From NCBI GenBank assembly GCA_027010905.1, contig JALVBA010000332.1:1-5633 (forward strand): 5,633 bases of DNA. The letters run 5' to 3'. This stretch comes from Marinilabiliaceae bacterium (GTDB lineage Bacteria > Bacteroidota > Bacteroidia > Bacteroidales > Marinilabiliaceae). A program made the translations under genes and the position numbers. Shown here piece by piece: positions 5,548-5,633 of the stretch (position 1 is its first letter; each line of letters opens with the position of its first letter). The notes under the pieces are model-generated. The model was given only the letters and a program-made list of their open reading frames with translations. It did no database searches and was not told the DNA's origin.

Positions 5548-5623
5548 GGGCGATTAGCTCAGTTGGTTCAGAGCATCCCGATTTATATCGGGAGGGTCGG
5601 AGGTTCAACTCCCTCATCGCCCA
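5548..5623 (+). tRNA. tRNA-like sequence, copy 3 (full acceptor stem; no assignable anticodon)
   Basis: Same core as copies 1 and 2, but here the acceptor stem GGGCGAT/ATCGCCC is a perfect 7 bp followed by A73 at 5623. No CCA is encoded. It is therefore the best candidate for a processed, CCA-tailed RNA in the array. The anticodon arm (5576-5593) is still the 18-nt palindrome with an 8-nt loop at 5581-5588, and the A51-C63 mismatch remains, so ordinary decoding is doubtful. It lies 10 nt from the window edge, so nothing can be said about a terminator. Confidence 0.55.
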
Positions 5624-5633
5624 ATTTTGAAAT

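Larger units (their letters stand above)
5334..5623 (+). repeat. Tandem array of three tRNA-like units, 107-bp period
   Basis: The unit repeats at 5336, 5443 and 5550. Each period consists of a 71-nt core, identical in all three copies, plus a 36-nt stretch between cores. Units 1 and 2 (5336-5442 and 5443-5549) differ at only two positions: C5414 versus T5521, and A5442 versus G5549. The third unit is only the core plus its own 3' flank. The high identity, including the non-RNA spacer, points to recent tandem duplication by slippage or unequal recombination. The spacer has no T-run or obvious promoter. Confidence 0.95.

Noticed and set aside
5334..5623. A CRISPR array, because of regularly spaced direct repeats.
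   Set aside because: The repeat core is 71 nt with a tRNA cloverleaf, the spacers are nearly identical to each other rather than unique, and there are only three units with no cas genes.
5334..5623. A mobile-element attachment site made by integration into a tRNA gene.
   Set aside because: No integrase or other mobility gene is present, and the direct repeats are only 107 bp apart with no cargo between them.

Overview
The window looks like chromosomal DNA from a Bacteroidota, most likely a Bacteroidales-type organism. It is AT-rich and has no clear Shine-Dalgarno sequences. Its best promoter matches the Bacteroidota sigma form (TTTG, 20 nt, TAnnTTTG), and its MtaB, PIN-PhoH and FolC proteins resemble Bacteroidota versions. 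The lineage is inferred from motifs and promoter style, not from a search.

Layout: positions 1-90 are a short tail without a gene. On the minus strand lie an inositol-monophosphatase-family gene (91-879) and, 5 nt upstream of it, mtaB (885-2201), the tRNA t6A37 methylthiotransferase. These two look like one transcription unit. A 162-bp gap with an imperfect inverted repeat and a candidate mtaB promoter follows. Next is a minus-strand PIN-PhoH fusion gene (2364-3683). A 231-bp divergent intergenic region separates it from plus-strand folC (3915-5204), the folylpolyglutamate/dihydrofolate synthase. All four genes appear intact and carry their expected active-site motifs. They are housekeeping genes for RNA modification, RNA metabolism, phosphate-ester hydrolysis and folate (one-carbon) metabolism.

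The unusual part is the right end (5205-5633). Just after folC there is an 8-bp perfect hairpin, then a strong Bacteroidota-type promoter, a leader with two small hairpins, and three tandem tRNA-like sequences with a 107-bp period. The three share a 71-nt core without a single difference. Each keeps the D-loop/T-loop tertiary signature of a real tRNA, but the anticodon arm is a perfect symmetrical palindrome. It therefore cannot form the normal 7-nt anticodon loop in any register (only 4, 6 or 8 nt). The T-stem has an A-C mismatch in every copy, and only the last copy has a fully paired acceptor stem. They may be decoding-dead tRNA-like RNAs, a recently amplified tRNA pseudogene, or, more speculatively, a tRNA with an expanded 8-nt loop. 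This array is the main candidate for something undescribed in the window.
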